DNA of 64,000 nt from Pieris napi (taxonomy: Eukaryota > Arthropoda > Insecta > Lepidoptera > Pieridae): positions 8,432,001 through 8,496,000 of the forward strand of contig NC_062253.1 in the NCBI RefSeq assembly GCF_905475465.1, in the 5' to 3' direction. Of this stretch, positions 12,801-24,500 are shown piece by piece; position 1 is the first letter of the stretch, and each line of letters starts with the position of its first letter. The position numbers and the translations under genes are program-made. The notes beneath the pieces are model-generated. The model worked only from the letters and a program-made list of their open reading frames with translations, searched no databases and had not been told where the DNA came from.

Positions 12801-13205
12801 TGCCCCTATTCAGGCATTGTGTTGGCGACAGGACAATTTTATATCTATTCAATCGACTGCATATATCCAGTTCGAAGCTGTTTTAATCACCGTAATTAAA
12901 CAGATTCCGTACAAACTATAAAAAATTGCATAATCAAAACTAGAAATTCAAATGAATTGTTTTTATGCGGACAAGATTGTATAAATATATTATTGTTGAG
13001 CTTTAGCTATATGTATATATGCTATGCTATTTGAAATATATTAATTTTTATGACCGTAAATTAGCTTGAATTGATTGTTGAGTTTATAATATATGTCGTG
13101 TTGACTGTGGTTTATGAACTGCACGTGGCATATAGTTAAGTTTTCTGGTTCAATTTCCGGTAAATTAAATAAATTATCAATCATGTCATATACGGCACTT
13201 CAAAG

Positions 13206-13477
13206 CAGAGCAATGTTGGCCTGGTGGCTTCAGCGTGCGACTCTCATACCTGAGGTTGTAGGTTCGATACCCGGCTGTGCACCAATGGACTTTCTTCCTA
13301 TGTGCACATTTAACATCGTGAGGAAACCAGCTTGCCTTAGACCCAAAAAAGTCGACGGCGTGCGTCAGGCACAGAAGGCTGATCACATACTTGCCTATTA
13401 GATAAACAAATGATCATGAAACAGATACAGAAATCTGAGGCCCTGACCTAAAAAGGTTGTAACGCTATTAATTTAAG
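13206..13477 (+). mobile_element. SINE-1, near full length
   Basis: The copy shows the head at 13209, B box GGTTCGATACCC and the AAAAAGTCGACGGCGTGCGT body. The end AAAAGGTTGTAACGCTATTA lies at 13451-13470. Overlapping open frames on both strands (13114-13401) are SINE sequence, not genes. Confidence 0.75.
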
Positions 13478-13687
13478 AACAGTTTTCCAGGGTTTGATTG
13501 CCGGGACATAACTGTTTCTAATGAGTTGTGTTGAGTGTTTCTATGATGTATTAAACAATTTATCAATATTTTGCATACAAAGGAACTGAACTTTTAATAG
13601 CAATAAAAAGCCGACAATTTAAAAACAAATGTTTTCATATCGAGTATACAATATTTACAATTTTCTTAACCTACAAAAGAAATAAAA

Positions 13688-14006
13688 TCTAATATATAAA
13701 ATTCTCGTGTCGCGGTGTTTGTAGTTAAACTCCTCCGAAACGGCTCGACCGATTCTCATGAAATTTTGTGTGCATATTGCGTATGTCTGTCTGTCCCCCT
13801 AAATGTTAAGGATAGTCCACCCCTAATTTTTTTTTAATTTTAGATAAAAAAATTATTCTTAATGTATGCTGTAATGCTGTAATGCTGTATTATGATACAG
13901 CATTAAAAAATACATACAACCCCTAATTTTCACCCCTCTACGATCAACCCCTATTTTTTATTATAAATGATAAACATGGGAAAACGACGTTTGCCGGATC
14001 AGCTAG
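13688..14006 (+). mobile_element. Non-autonomous Helitron, family A, complete
   Basis: It starts TCTAATATATAAAATTCTCG after host A13687. It ends GTTTGCCGGATCAGCTAG before host T14007. Inside are the CCGAAACGGCTCGACCGA box and the CTACGATCAACCCC word. Immediately upstream (about 13640-13686) is a remnant resembling the outer arm of the TTGGTC long-TIR MITE family. Confidence 0.78.
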
Positions 14007-14817
14007 TAATATATAAAATAATATATTTTCATATCAATAACATCCAACGTTTCTGTAGTTGAAAAGATCAATGAATATGTTTCTAAGTAAGTTTCTGTTT
14101 GTTGTTAGTTTGCACTATCTCTGGTTTCTGAATATCACCCACCATTTAGCAAAATATACAATTATATTACAGGAAAAAATCAATAAAACATAATCAAAGC
14201 ATATTAATATAAACGGCATATTAATCATGACACAAATTAAGACATTATAAAACCAGTTGGTCCTTTGTTAGGTAATACGAGATATCAATCAAATATGTCC
14301 CTGCGCAGGCTGGAGACAAAACGTTGACAGTTGTAATAAATCTTTCTATCTATAATTAGATAAAATTGGAACAATAATATAGAACACAATAATAATACAG
14401 AGATTTGTGTATTTATGTTGTTATTGAAAATCTAGACAGAAAAATTAAAAGCGCAAAATATTCCCAGTAGAAAGAGCAGTTATTGGATGCGCTTGCGCAG
14501 TGCTTTGTTTTCCTACCCGAACTGGTAATTGTTGGTTGGGTTTATTTGGCCAAGTGCTCTACTTTTTTTTGTCTTTTTTAAATACTACGAGATGTTGACA
14601 AAATTCTTATTAAAATACGAGTTATAATTCTTGTTTTGTATATACAACTCGTATATATAGTATATGCTTAGATATAAAGGTTGGTATACTTATAACATTC
14701 CAAGCTAGTGAAAGTCAATTGAAGGACGTTCGGTTACTTTTGAAGTGTTCAATCCTGGCTAACCCTTGTAGAGGAAGGATGGTTCCAACCTGAAGGGAAG
14801 ACCTTCGACCAGGCCCC

Positions 14818-15095
14818 GAAGGGCCCAGTGGCTGAGGTTGAGAAGTTAGTACCCCTGACTGCGAATCCATGGGTCCCGGGTTCGATCCCCGGCTGAGACA
14901 AACATCGATGTGATGAGCATTTGGTGTTGTGCTTAGGTCTTGGGTGCTTAAATATGTATTTATATGTCTATCTATCTATAATCCGTTATATCCGTTGCCT
15001 AGTACCCATAACACAAGCTTCACCAGCTTAGCATGGGACTAGGTCAATTGGTGTGAATTGTCCAATAAAAAAGAAAAAAGAAAAGAAAAGAAAGA
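14818..15095 (+). mobile_element. SINE-2 (tRNA-derived), full length
   Basis: The head ends with B box GGTTCGATCCCC after CTGCGAATCCATGGGTCC. The body contains GAGCATTTGGTGTTGTGCTT and the end GGTCAATTGGTGTGAATTGT is followed by an AAGAAA-rich tail (15065-15100). The first A-box copy may be duplicated (GCCCAGTGGCTGAGGTTGAG). Confidence 0.75.
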
Positions 15096-15099
15096 AAAG

Positions 15100-16595
15100 C
15101 TTTAGCGGCCGGAATAACTTCGTGTTCATGACGTCATCGCAGTGATTTCTAAGCGCGGATTGTTGATGTCGATACACCCTAATGGTTACTTATAATACAA
15201 AGAATCCGATATGTCTAAAAACCAAAAATCTATGTTACAGACAAAGAAAACTTTAGTATGAAAAACGCGTCAATTCCGATTTCCATATTTCTTTACGTAC
15301 GAACAGTAAATTAATTCACGAGGTTCGTTTATACTGTATTTATTTACGATTAATTTTAGCTACAGTAATAAACGGCATAATAATATACGATTACACATTA
15401 AAAAAAAAGCAATTTGTTTGTAGTAAACATAAATTGTGGATGCAAAAACATTACAATTTCTCCGGCTGTAATTTACGAGAAACCAACGTATCGTAAATTA
15501 GTATGGAAAAAGTACTTCATTTATAAATATTTATAAATGTATGGAATTAATAAAAATTGATAGTTGCATGCATTTTTCCTAGCAATAAAACGCAATGTTG
15601 AGTAAGTATTGTTTACATACGCTCATTAGTATTGATTGGAATACAAGAGGCAAAATTAAAATAAAAACAGCTAAGAAATCATAAAATGGGATGAATCGCT
15701 AAGATTAAAAAAAACATCCGACAGTCGTATTTTTAAATAGTTTAATACATATAAATTTTAATAACTACAGTCTTTATAGAACACTGGATATATTCGGTAG
15801 TGGGCTGGACGGTTTTAGAGAAAGCATTGTTGGTTGCCTATCTCAAACCTAATTCGCTGTTTCGCATATTTTTTTTTTCCAAAAATTTCTGGTAACTTTA
15901 TTGTATGCTAATTTTATCTTTTATATATTTTAATTGTATTATTTTTTTTTTGAAACACTTATGTTGACTTCAATTGTCATACATTTTAGATGAAAGATTT
16001 TGTAAAATATGCCGTAGATTTAGTACCATGTATGATGTGATAAACTTCTAAAAAAAAAAAAAACACGAATAAAAATTTAGTTTTACTACTTTCATTGAGA
16101 ATAAAATTAATGTATAAGAGATACCTGGACATCCTTGCAGGCCTTCACCTGTGGAGGGGTTCTTGCAGAAAAAAAAAATAGTACTTAGTACAAAAAAAAT
16201 AGTCAAAACTTTTATTATATTATTTATATAAAAGTTTACCGTTGGCAGTACTTTACATACATGAAGATTATTATTGTAGTGAATAAGATTATAATTAAAA
16301 AGTTGCGCCCGCATCCGTTCCGATAATGATCTGAAAATCATGTTTTTGCAATATCGATCGACCGTAATCCGTATTTAAAGAACAAGGGTTTTTATCTTTA
16401 CTCTATAGAAAAGAGATTTCTTCTCAAAAAGTAAGATTATGAAAAATTACAGTAAAATTGTTATGTTAGGCATGGAAGGATCTAGCATTCGCTTCAATCC
16501 CTTAGTTGAATAGTTAACCTTGAAAAAATTGAAAATTTTACTGAAAAATGCAATATTTTTAATAAACAGTCGTACGTTCTTTAATTATGACAAAT
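15100..16595. other. No gene seen
   Basis: Very AT-rich with long A and T runs. The 97-codon minus frame 16048-16341 is low-complexity. Confidence 0.5.
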
Positions 16596-16599
16596 TGGA

Positions 16600-16768
16600 C
16601 ATTTTATTCCTCTTTTTTGTTGCAGAGGGCAATCGGGCAGGAGGCTCCTGATGTTAAGTGATACAGCCCATAGACACTCACATTGCCTAAGGGCTCGCAA
16701 GTGTATTGCCGGCCTTTTAAGAATTGGAACGCTCTTTCCTTGAAGGATCTTAAGTCGAATTGCTTCCT
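16600..16768 (-). repeat. GGCCGGCAACGCAC-family repeat
   Basis: CAGGAGGCTCCTGATGTTAA to CTTAAGTCGAATTGCTTCC. The 113-codon minus frame reads through it and is not a gene. Confidence 0.65.
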
Positions 16769-17309
16769 TATGATTTCGTTACCGTATAGACTGTAAAATA
16801 AACAAACATAATTAAAAAAATATATAAAATTCAGTTTCACATTTTTTAGAAAGGCCATTACAGCATACACGGCCCTTATACATGTAAATTTTACAGTCAG
16901 CAAAAAAAATTTACTACACTCGAATAACTCTGTATACAGTAACATACTGTTAAAAGAAAATATAATCGCAATCGGTCCTCAGTTGGACCATTTCCTAATA
17001 GCGTTTGCTGGAGTACCGTTATAGACCAGCCCATCCAGTCCTTTCATACTGTTCACATAATTGCAGTTAATTCCTTTGCCGCTGAAGATATGCGTTACTA
17101 CCTACGGCGGAATGTAGTGCGATTTTTAATTAATTTCAACATATTTTTTATATTCTATATTTAAAGAAGTACGTTGTAAATATGCCGTAATTCTTTAACG
17201 AATAGAGCCTTTTCAAAGCTTTATTTTATTAGGCTAATCATTTATTAGACTTATAGGTGATTGTCATTCTATATAAAATTATTATTCAACTATCTCTTTT
17301 CATTCCAGT

Positions 17310-17432
17310 TTATTTATTTATTCACACTTTGTTACATTTATACAAAACAAATAACAATACATAAAAGTTATAAGGGATGCAACGGGTGGCCTTGTCACTA
17401 ACACTAAGAGGGAGTTTTTGGATTGAAAAGAA
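17310..17432 (-). mobile_element. Non-LTR 3' tail, GATAAGGCCGCC family
   Basis: On the minus strand the order is CAAGGCCACCCGTTGCATCC, CTTATAACTTTTATGTATTG and GTAACAAAGTGTGAATAAAT, as in 27270-27390. Confidence 0.5.
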
Positions 17433-17967
17433 TTGAGTATAGAAGACAGAAGTTAAAGTATAAAAGAGATGAAAAGACTTTAAAAGTCTAATTAGAAGTG
17501 CTTTTTTAGCAGAGTTTAATCTAAGTCTGAACGCAGTGGCAACCTCAGACGCAGCTCCAATTCCTTCTCCCCATCTAGCTATAGCTACTATTAATTTTAA
17601 GCTATTTTAATTATGATTATCAACAGAAGCTCAATTAATGATCTATTACGACACGCATTTTATGAAGCATCATATAAATTCTTAAGAGCATTACGTAAGT
17701 GTGTGAAGGTCTTTTATGATTTATGAGCAATGCCAAGGCATTTTATAGGTTCCTCTAAATCTAATAAAATATTTTTTAATGTAATCAATCAAGTTGAAAT
17801 CATGCATAAAACTATGAATATAATTAAGTTGATCATTTAATTTGTTATGAAAATATACATACATAACAAAGTATTTATTTAAATAAAACCTAAACACATC
17901 TGCTCATAGTCTAGCTGACTGATTGCAAGATAAAGACTTATAAAAAAAAAACCTTAACAACAATCAA

Positions 17968-18352
17968 ATATACAGTATTTACAAATTATTAACCTACATT
18001 AATAGAAACAAATTTAAAAAGATTGGTCCCTGTGGCAGTGTACCTTTAACGCTGGCAGCTTTTCCTCGCAGTATTGCGATACTAAGGAGCGAGGAAAGCA
18101 CCAGCTCTGGGGTCACCTGTATTATCTACCAGGCGCCACCTTAATCCTTTAATTAGCGCTTGTGCACTTGAACGATTTTGTTCCCTCTAGAGTACCTAGA
18201 GACTCTTGCATTGCCTTGGGATTCAAGTACACGACGCTAATTAAAAAAGTTGGCGCCTGGTACACTGCCACAAAGACCAACCGTTTCTTGTTTTTCCATT
18301 TATCAATTTTTAACTATCATTATGTAGTTTAAGAATATTGTAAACACTGTAT
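17968..18352. mobile_element. Long-TIR MITE, family TTGGTCCCTGTGGCAG
   Basis: The inner arms TTGGTCCCTGTGGCAGTG (18023) and its near inverse (18261-18280) are continued outward by weaker inverted similarity. It reaches words such as ATATACAGTATTTAC on the left and GTAAACACTGTATATG on the right. Fragments of the same family occur at 6404-6680, 24240-24290, 43500-43745 and about 13640-13686. Confidence 0.65.
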
Positions 18353-18701
18353 ATGTGTGTGTAGGAAATTAAGTAATATTTATTTAAATAGTTGCACATA
18401 CTTTAGTCGTATGAAGCAGTTTAGCCAGCTAGATCGCGACAGGACACAGGTGTCCGGTCGTGGGAGCAACCTTGATCTTGGACGAGTCTTTTTAATCCAT
18501 TTTCCTCACTCATTTATGGGAGAGTCTTTCGTTTAAATTGCTTTACAAATAACTTTGTTGCCTTTTTATCATAACATGTTTTTGAATACCGATCCGGTGT
18601 AATAGCCTCTTCCATAAAACGAAATTGCGTATTCGTTTTTCAATAATTTACATTTTTCTATATGTATGGAATTTATTAAATAGTCATTAATTATTATAAT
18701 A

Positions 18702-19000
18702 GAGCAGTGTTGGCCTGGTGGCTTCAGCGTGCGACTCTCATACCTGAGGTCGTAGGTTCGATCCCTGCTGTGCACCAATGGACATTCTTTCTATGTACGC
18801 ATTTAACATTTGCTCGAACGGTGAAGGAAAACATCGTGAGGAAACCGACATGTCTTAGACCCAAAAAGTCGACGGCGTGTGTCAGGCACTGGAGGCTGAT
18901 CACCTACTTGCCTATTAGATTTAAAAATGATCATGAAACAGATTCAGAAATCTAAGGCCAAGACCTAAAGAAGTTGTAGCGCCACTGATTTATTTTATTT
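18702..19000 (+). mobile_element. SINE-1, full length
   Basis: One of the best-preserved copies, from GAGCAGTGTTGGCCTGGTGG to GTTGTAGCGCCACTGATTTA with a TTTA-type tail. Pol III A and B boxes are intact (B box GGTTCGATCCC). The 82-codon frame at 18707 is inside it. Confidence 0.8.
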
Positions 19001-19093
19001 ATTCATTGATATAAAATTGATCGGAAATTACAGAAAAGCAAAGTATTCAAGATTTCAATATGTCAAAACATTATAATTTTTTTAAGGGGTTCA

Positions 19094-19163
19094 AAGCCAT
19101 GCGACCGCCGATGCGAAAACCGCTGTGTGAGTTCGAAAAGTGAGTTACAGAATCGCAAGGCTG
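19094..19163 (+). mobile_element. Half copy of the CAGCCTTGCGATTCTG palindromic MITE
   Basis: Only the right arm remains: GCTGTGTGAGTTCGAAAAGT followed by the terminal GAATCGCAAGGCTG, preceded by an ACCGCCGATGCG loop. The left arm is essentially absent. Confidence 0.65.
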
Positions 19164-19639
19164 TTTTAAGGTGGGGCCGTGATTCGTCAAATCTACTCTT
19201 TTTTACTGTAAAAACTATTTCTAAATGAAAAAGAGATTAAAATACAATTTACAGTACATTATTTTTCTCATACATAGGTATCGCGTGTATACGTAATGAA
19301 TAGATACCTTCAAATGAAATTAACAACATCCTCCCATTAGCCACTCTCTTGCCTTAAGATAATTAGTTCATAAATTGCCAGAGTAATCACTAATCTTATC
19401 ATTTATTATTTATTCACACGTAAGCGTCTTAATTTAGTTTTCTTGACTTTAAGTTTTTTCATATAAATATAGCAAAAACCAACCGCCGTGGGAACAATTA
19501 TGATTCTTATTTCCTACGCGACAATTTGATTAACTTTTTCCTACTAAGATTGATGAATCAGCGTTGTCAACATAACTAAAAGTGTAATTTAGCTCTGCAA
19601 CTCAAATCCCACAGTTCTCTTTCCGCACAGACTACTGCC

Positions 19640-19850
19640 AGATCTCAAATTAAGGGCGTAGAAAGGAAGAGAAGAACTGGCAATAAACTCTATTAATCGC
19701 CAAGTTTTTTATTTTACACAACATTTGTGAGGAGCTGCAATCATTGCACCATGTTCCACATGACATCTTAAGTAATAAATAGTATTTAAAAAAATTAAAA
19801 ACAAAGATTTGTTCTCTATCAGCAGGAGGCATGGTGAAATACACGCAGTT
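19640..19850 (-). mobile_element. Non-LTR retrotransposon 3' region, truncated
   Basis: Minus strand: ATGTCATGTGGAACATGGTG, AAAACTTGGCGATTAATAG, TTGCCAGTTCTTCTC. The 73-codon frame is within it. Confidence 0.6.
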
Positions 19851-19852
19851 AT

Positions 19853-20028
19853 ATTCTCGTAGGAACAACACGCAAATATAGAGTCGAAATAACTAACATC
19901 ACCGCATACACGAATTCAATTACGACCAGTCACCACAAGTAGCACCCGTTCACGAGTATGACGCATGGCCAGTCATCGGCCCCCTTGCCATATTTTAGGG
20001 AGAGAAACAACCCGACGCATGGACGCCG
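19853..20028 (+). repeat. 174-base repeat unit, copy 2
   Basis: This is the second copy of the 6461 unit, with the shared word GACGCATGGCCAGTCATCGG. It abuts the 5'-truncated end of an inverted non-LTR tail (19640-19850), so here too it sits at an element junction. Confidence 0.6.
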
Positions 20029-20639
20029 CCACAAGCACACATTTAAAGATTTATAGGATTCTCAATCGATAAATAAACTTAAAATAGTCGAATTTTACAC
20101 TATATAAATGTCTCTTAAACTCCCGCCATTTTATATAACTTGCCTTTCTACTCGCTGCTGCCGCGGAATGGTGGAATTGTACTACAAAAGGGCATAGGTT
20201 TCTTTATAGCATTTTGTCTCAAAGATTTAATGCATTTCTAGAAAATAAAGTCTTTCAGTAATGCGTGGCATCTTAAAACCCGAGAGCAAATAGCCCTTTA
20301 CTTTTATTTTGCTTAACGATGTCGTAAACTTCTCACACATCCCGTTATAGCAAAAAAGTTAAGTTAAACTTATCCACGAAAGCTGTATGTATTAAGAAAT
20401 ATTCCGTTCTAACTATATAAAATAATATTTGTCGAAATGATGTAGCGTGAAAGACATATTTTATCAATTTTAAATACCACAAGCGATAAAAGTATCTATT
20501 TTCATTTAGGAATCAATTTATTACTACCAAATGTGCATTTATACATTTTTATTGTAGTTATGGTTAACTATTTTATCTATAATGGCTTACACATAAGATA
20601 TAGATATATACTGTGGTGGAATTTTTTTAGGACTATAAG

Positions 20640-20890
20640 ATAAACATTTCCATAAATCATTACATATGTGTAATTCTAGCGGTTTTGGAAGCGCACGTCA
20701 GAGTAGCTCACAGATGGTATATTTTTTCTACTTACTTGATATTTTGGACAATTCACACAATAAATTGTAGCCTATATGTTATTTGGATGTATAAGCTATA
20801 TTAGTGTAAAGTTTCATAAAAATCCATTTATTAGTTTTTACGTGAGTAACAAACATCCATCCATACTAAAAAACTTTGGCGTCTATAAAT
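20640..20890 (+). repeat. Interspersed repeat tail (ACAAACATCCATCCATACTAA type)
   Basis: The words CATAAAAATCCATTTATTAG and GTAACAAACATCCATCC recall common insect retroelement or Helitron tails. No coding sequence or clear boundary was found. Confidence 0.35.
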
Positions 20891-21210
20891 GGAGGATTTA
20901 TATTATTTAATACAATACAAAACAGATACTAATAGTACGTAATGCTATACAGTAAAATATTATTTATTGGATAATAAAATAAAAAAATATAATCTTAACG
21001 CTCTCCGCTTTTAGAATAAGAATATATTCTTAAAAATATTATTTATTAATATTGCAAATTTTAATAAATAATATTGGGAAAAAAGCGCCATCTCTCGACC
21101 CCAGAATTGAATATCAGCCTGCAAATTAATAATTTTTATAAATTATTCAAATGTAAGTCAAATTAATTCAATAAATGCTAGTGTAAATGACTTTTTAGTA
21201 AACATTTAAT

Positions 21211-21368
21211 CCGGTGGCGATACAACCCTATATGGAGCTTGGCCTGAGATCGCATCCGTTTCTTTGATAATTTTATTTCATAGACAAGTAGGTGATAATC
21301 CTTGATTCTGACACATGTCGCCGATTTTTAGATTTAAAACATGCCTTCGTCACGATGTTTTCCGACCG
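21211..21368 (-). mobile_element. SINE-1 fragment, degraded
   Basis: The minus-strand tail (GGTTGTATCGCCACCGG) and middle (GAAAACATCGTGACGAAGGC) are recognisable but diverged. The head is missing. Confidence 0.5.
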
Positions 21369-21874
21369 TAGTCATACGTCACCTTACTTTTCTTTATTTT
21401 CAATATTCACACTTGTCTGCACACCGGAGCCATCATAAGTATGGAGTTACTTAGTAGGACCAAATTAGCTTATAAACCTTATTCTAGTTCTGGGTTTTGA
21501 ATTATTCAATCATTGATCAAGTAATAAACTTTTTATGACTTTCGCTGTATAGCTAGATATATATTTAGATTACAAAATAAAATAAAATAGAATCAGTAGA
21601 GCTTTGCCTAAAATCATACATGTCTTAATACTTATACATTACACATACAAACACTATATCCGCAATCAAAAAAGCACGGGGCTTACATTTTTTTCGTAGG
21701 TTTTTAAATAGCTGCACCGCCAACTTCGTTTCGCTTTAATATGATTTTTTACGTAGCCTACCTTTTCAGGACCTACAACATATGGAATATTTTGCTATTT
21801 ACCCTACAAAAACCTAAGTACTACATAAAACTATATTTTTTTAATGTTTTTGATATATTAGTTCAAGGAATAAA

Positions 21875-22116
21875 AAAAACATGCGTGTACTTGTGTACAC
21901 GCGTTAGAGGTTATACTTCTTTGGCGTAACAAGATTAAAGACTTTAAAAAAAAAAAATTTTGTACTTACGTTTCTACAATAAACGACACTAACAATAGAA
22001 ATCTAAAATGTTGACTATAGCTAACTTCAGGGTGTCCGTTTTTTGTGACGGTGTGCGTGCGCATCGTAAAAATTTACTCTCATAATTTTTCCCTTACCAA
22101 AAGAAGTATAACTTCA
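21875..22116 (-). mobile_element. TIR element, family GAAGTTATACTT, copy 1
   Basis: The arms AGGTTATACTTCTTTGGCG (left) and CAAAAGAAGTATAACTTCA (right) enclose a core with ACGGTGTGCGTGCGCATCGT. It is the inverse of 44399-44632. A GTGTACTTGTGTACACGCG hairpin forms the outer left edge. Confidence 0.6.
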
Positions 22117-22216
22117 AAAAACTACTCGATAATTCGAGTCTAGACCTAACTAGAGCCTAGCCGTCTTCGAGTTTTGCGCAACATATTTTGTAAATCATTT
22201 TTATTTTTATCTATCA

Positions 22217-22601
22217 CTAGCAGTCCCCGCGAACTTCGTTTCTCCTTAATGTGATTTTACTTAGCCTACCGATCTACCAGTGAATTTTTCTCTATATAAA
22301 CCTCAGAGTTCAAGTCATAAGATTTTAAGTAAAAAAAAGGGTTTGACCGTAGAGAGGTGAAAATTAGGGGTTGTATGTATTTTTCTACAGTGTATCATAA
22401 AAAAATAAAAACAAATTTTTTAATCCAAAAATTAAAAAAAAAATTGGGATGGACACCTCTTATCACTTAGGGGTTTGAAAGATAGATAGTAGCCGATTCT
22501 CAGACTTCTGAATATGCATAAAAAATTTAATAAGAATCGGTCGAGCCGTTTCGGAGGAGTATGGGAACGAACATTGTGACACGAGAGTTTTATATATTAG
22601 A
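22217..22601 (-). mobile_element. Non-autonomous Helitron, family A, complete
   Basis: On the minus strand the element runs from TCTAATATATAAAACTCTCG (after host A) to GCGGGGACTGCTAG (before host T). It shares its 3' half with the 4608-4977 copy. It has no open frame of note. Confidence 0.75.
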
Positions 22602-23080
22602 TCTACTTTTCACTATCTAGATTTCCTATTCGACAGGGAGGCTGGTAACCTATGATCATTGGCGTCCTATAATTGACACCAGCCTTCCAAAGTTCTTAAT
22701 AAATTATAGCGGCAATAATGCTAAATTATAATATTTACTCGTGCAAAATACAAAATAAACTTGTTCCCTTATCTCCACATCCTTGCTATTCTAATTAAAG
22801 CGATGTTTGTGATCAGGAGTACATTTGTACAAGAAATGCACAGCATCTGATAGGTCTTATCGTAATTATATTTTTGCCACCTGGCTTCGTTCGTGGGAAA
22901 AAACGCCTCCACCTGGTTATAAGACAATGTTGATAGTACAGTTTATTACTGAAGGCTAGTTGAACAACGGTACAGTGTATCGTCTTGTTTTAGTCTCTAT
23001 TTAGCAATGAGCATAGTAAAGGATTGAAGAGAAGGGATTCTGTCTGTGTTGCAATGATTGCGGGTTTTTATTCTTTAATG

Positions 23081-23177
23081 TAACAGGGGGTCGACGGGCA
23101 GGAGGCTCATCTGATATTAAGCCGCCCATAGACTGAGACATTGCCAGAGGGCTCGCAAGCGCGTTGCCGGCCTTATA
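23081..23177 (-). repeat. GGCCGGCAACGCAC-family repeat
   Basis: GGGCAGGAGGCTCATCTGAT and CGTTGCCGGCCTTATA are the landmarks. Confidence 0.6.
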
Positions 23178-23385
23178 GGTAAATGTAAATACGGTAGGCC
23201 AAAACGTCTTGGGTACAACACTTTGTTTATATTTGCAATGAACAAGAAGAGATTTTGGAGGTTGACTGCCGAATTGGCAAGGGTCTTATGATCTATTGGT
23301 TCTATGTAGACAAGTAAAAGCTTTTGCTTAACACTAAGAGGTGACCGCATATAAAATTATGTATGAAGCACTAACGACGGCAGGA

Positions 23386-23474
23386 CACATTTCGGTTTCC
23401 TCACAACCTTTTCCTTCACCCTACGAGCAAGTGTTGGGAATCGCACGCTGAACCCACTAAGCCAACACTGCTCA
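23386..23474 (-). mobile_element. SINE-1 fragment, head with internal deletion
   Basis: It ends AGCCAACACTGCTC and contains GGTTTCCTCACAACCTTTTC. The B-box region is deleted. Confidence 0.55.
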
Positions 23475-23495
23475 TTATAACTACTACTAAAAACT

Positions 23496-23755
23496 GGGGG
23501 AACGCTGCCAGTATCTTCGGAACCTCGCCTAAAGGGACTCCTTTTAAGGATATATTTTAGTTTATGTTAAGTTTAGTTATTTATTTCAATGTATATTATT
23601 TTATTATTATAAGTAGCCTACATTAGTTTTGTCGAAACTTTTATAGTCTAGTTTCAGAATCTAATTACCAACAACACTACGGAATGTGGTGACTAGCGAA
23701 AAATGAATTTTGTCAAAATCTATTTGTCATGAATAAAGTTTTATTATTATTATTA
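23496..23755 (+). mobile_element. 5'-truncated copy of the same retroelement (last ~20 codons plus 3' UTR)
   Basis: From 23496 the sequence matches the end of the 954-codon frame (58999-59078) with about two mismatches in 79 bases. It runs through the same TAG stop and into the 3' UTR. Unlike the 59-kb copy, it carries a longer 3' UTR of about 190 bases ending in an ATAAAG word and a TTA microsatellite at 23737-23755, the likely genuine 3' end. Truncation at the 5' end is typical of target-primed insertion. It abuts a SINE fragment on its left. Confidence 0.8.
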
Positions 23756-24234
23756 TATTCTATTGTATTTAAGAAAATTATATACTGAACATCGTTCATA
23801 GACTAAAAATACAAATTTGTCGTATTATGCAATAAATAGAATAAAAAATTTATACAGTCGAAGAATATTATAATGTAAGAAGCTTTTATATAACTTTATA
23901 ATCTTGTTAGTAGAGTTTTTGTTTTCTTATCCTAAAGGTTTTCTTCTACTATGTTAAAAGCGTGTATTGTAACGGTACCTCGAATCGTTTTGTTTCAGTA
24001 ACATTTAAGTATCACTCTGTAGCTGGTTTGATATTTTTTGAGTAAAAAAGTATAATGTCATTACTCAAAGTAGTTAGTGACGAGGCGTGAAGATATTAAT
24101 ATTATTTGTATAAACTTTTACTACGATTTGTTCGAAAATGTGTTTATCACATTGAGATTTACTGAATTCAATGGAAATTTGTCTATTTTCAAAATTCTTA
24201 ACCTACATAGTAATAATAATAAATATTATTATTA

Positions 24235-24290
24235 TTATTTGAACAAATTTAAAAAGTTTGGTCGGAAGTATACCTTTAATGGCAGCATTT
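24235..24290 (+). mobile_element. TTGGTC-family MITE end fragment
   Basis: ACAAATTTAAAAAGTTTGGTC followed by a diverged TACCTTTAATGGCAGCATTT matches the left end of the 17968 copy. The overlapping short open frame at 24077-24349 is therefore not a gene. Confidence 0.5.
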
Positions 24291-24500
24291 TAGACGAATT
24301 CGATTCTTTCATAGTTATTAGGTCTTTACATATGAAATTGGAGACTTAAATGAATTTCAAATATAAAATTCTGATATGTTTTATTTTTATTTTAGCTTAT
24401 CAAAGTACTGGCCCAAATTATCTATACAAATATTCCATACTTATGGCAGTTTCTTTATACCTTTACCGTAGAAGTCTGCCGGATGGAAGGAAGATGATAA

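Noticed and set aside
13114..13401. 95-codon frame and its antisense partner
   Set aside because: Both are readings of a SINE-1 copy; the same peptide words recur at 18707 and 50728.
16604..16945. 113-codon minus-strand frame
   Set aside because: Its C-terminal half translates a GGCCGGCAACGCAC-family repeat and the rest is T-rich low complexity.
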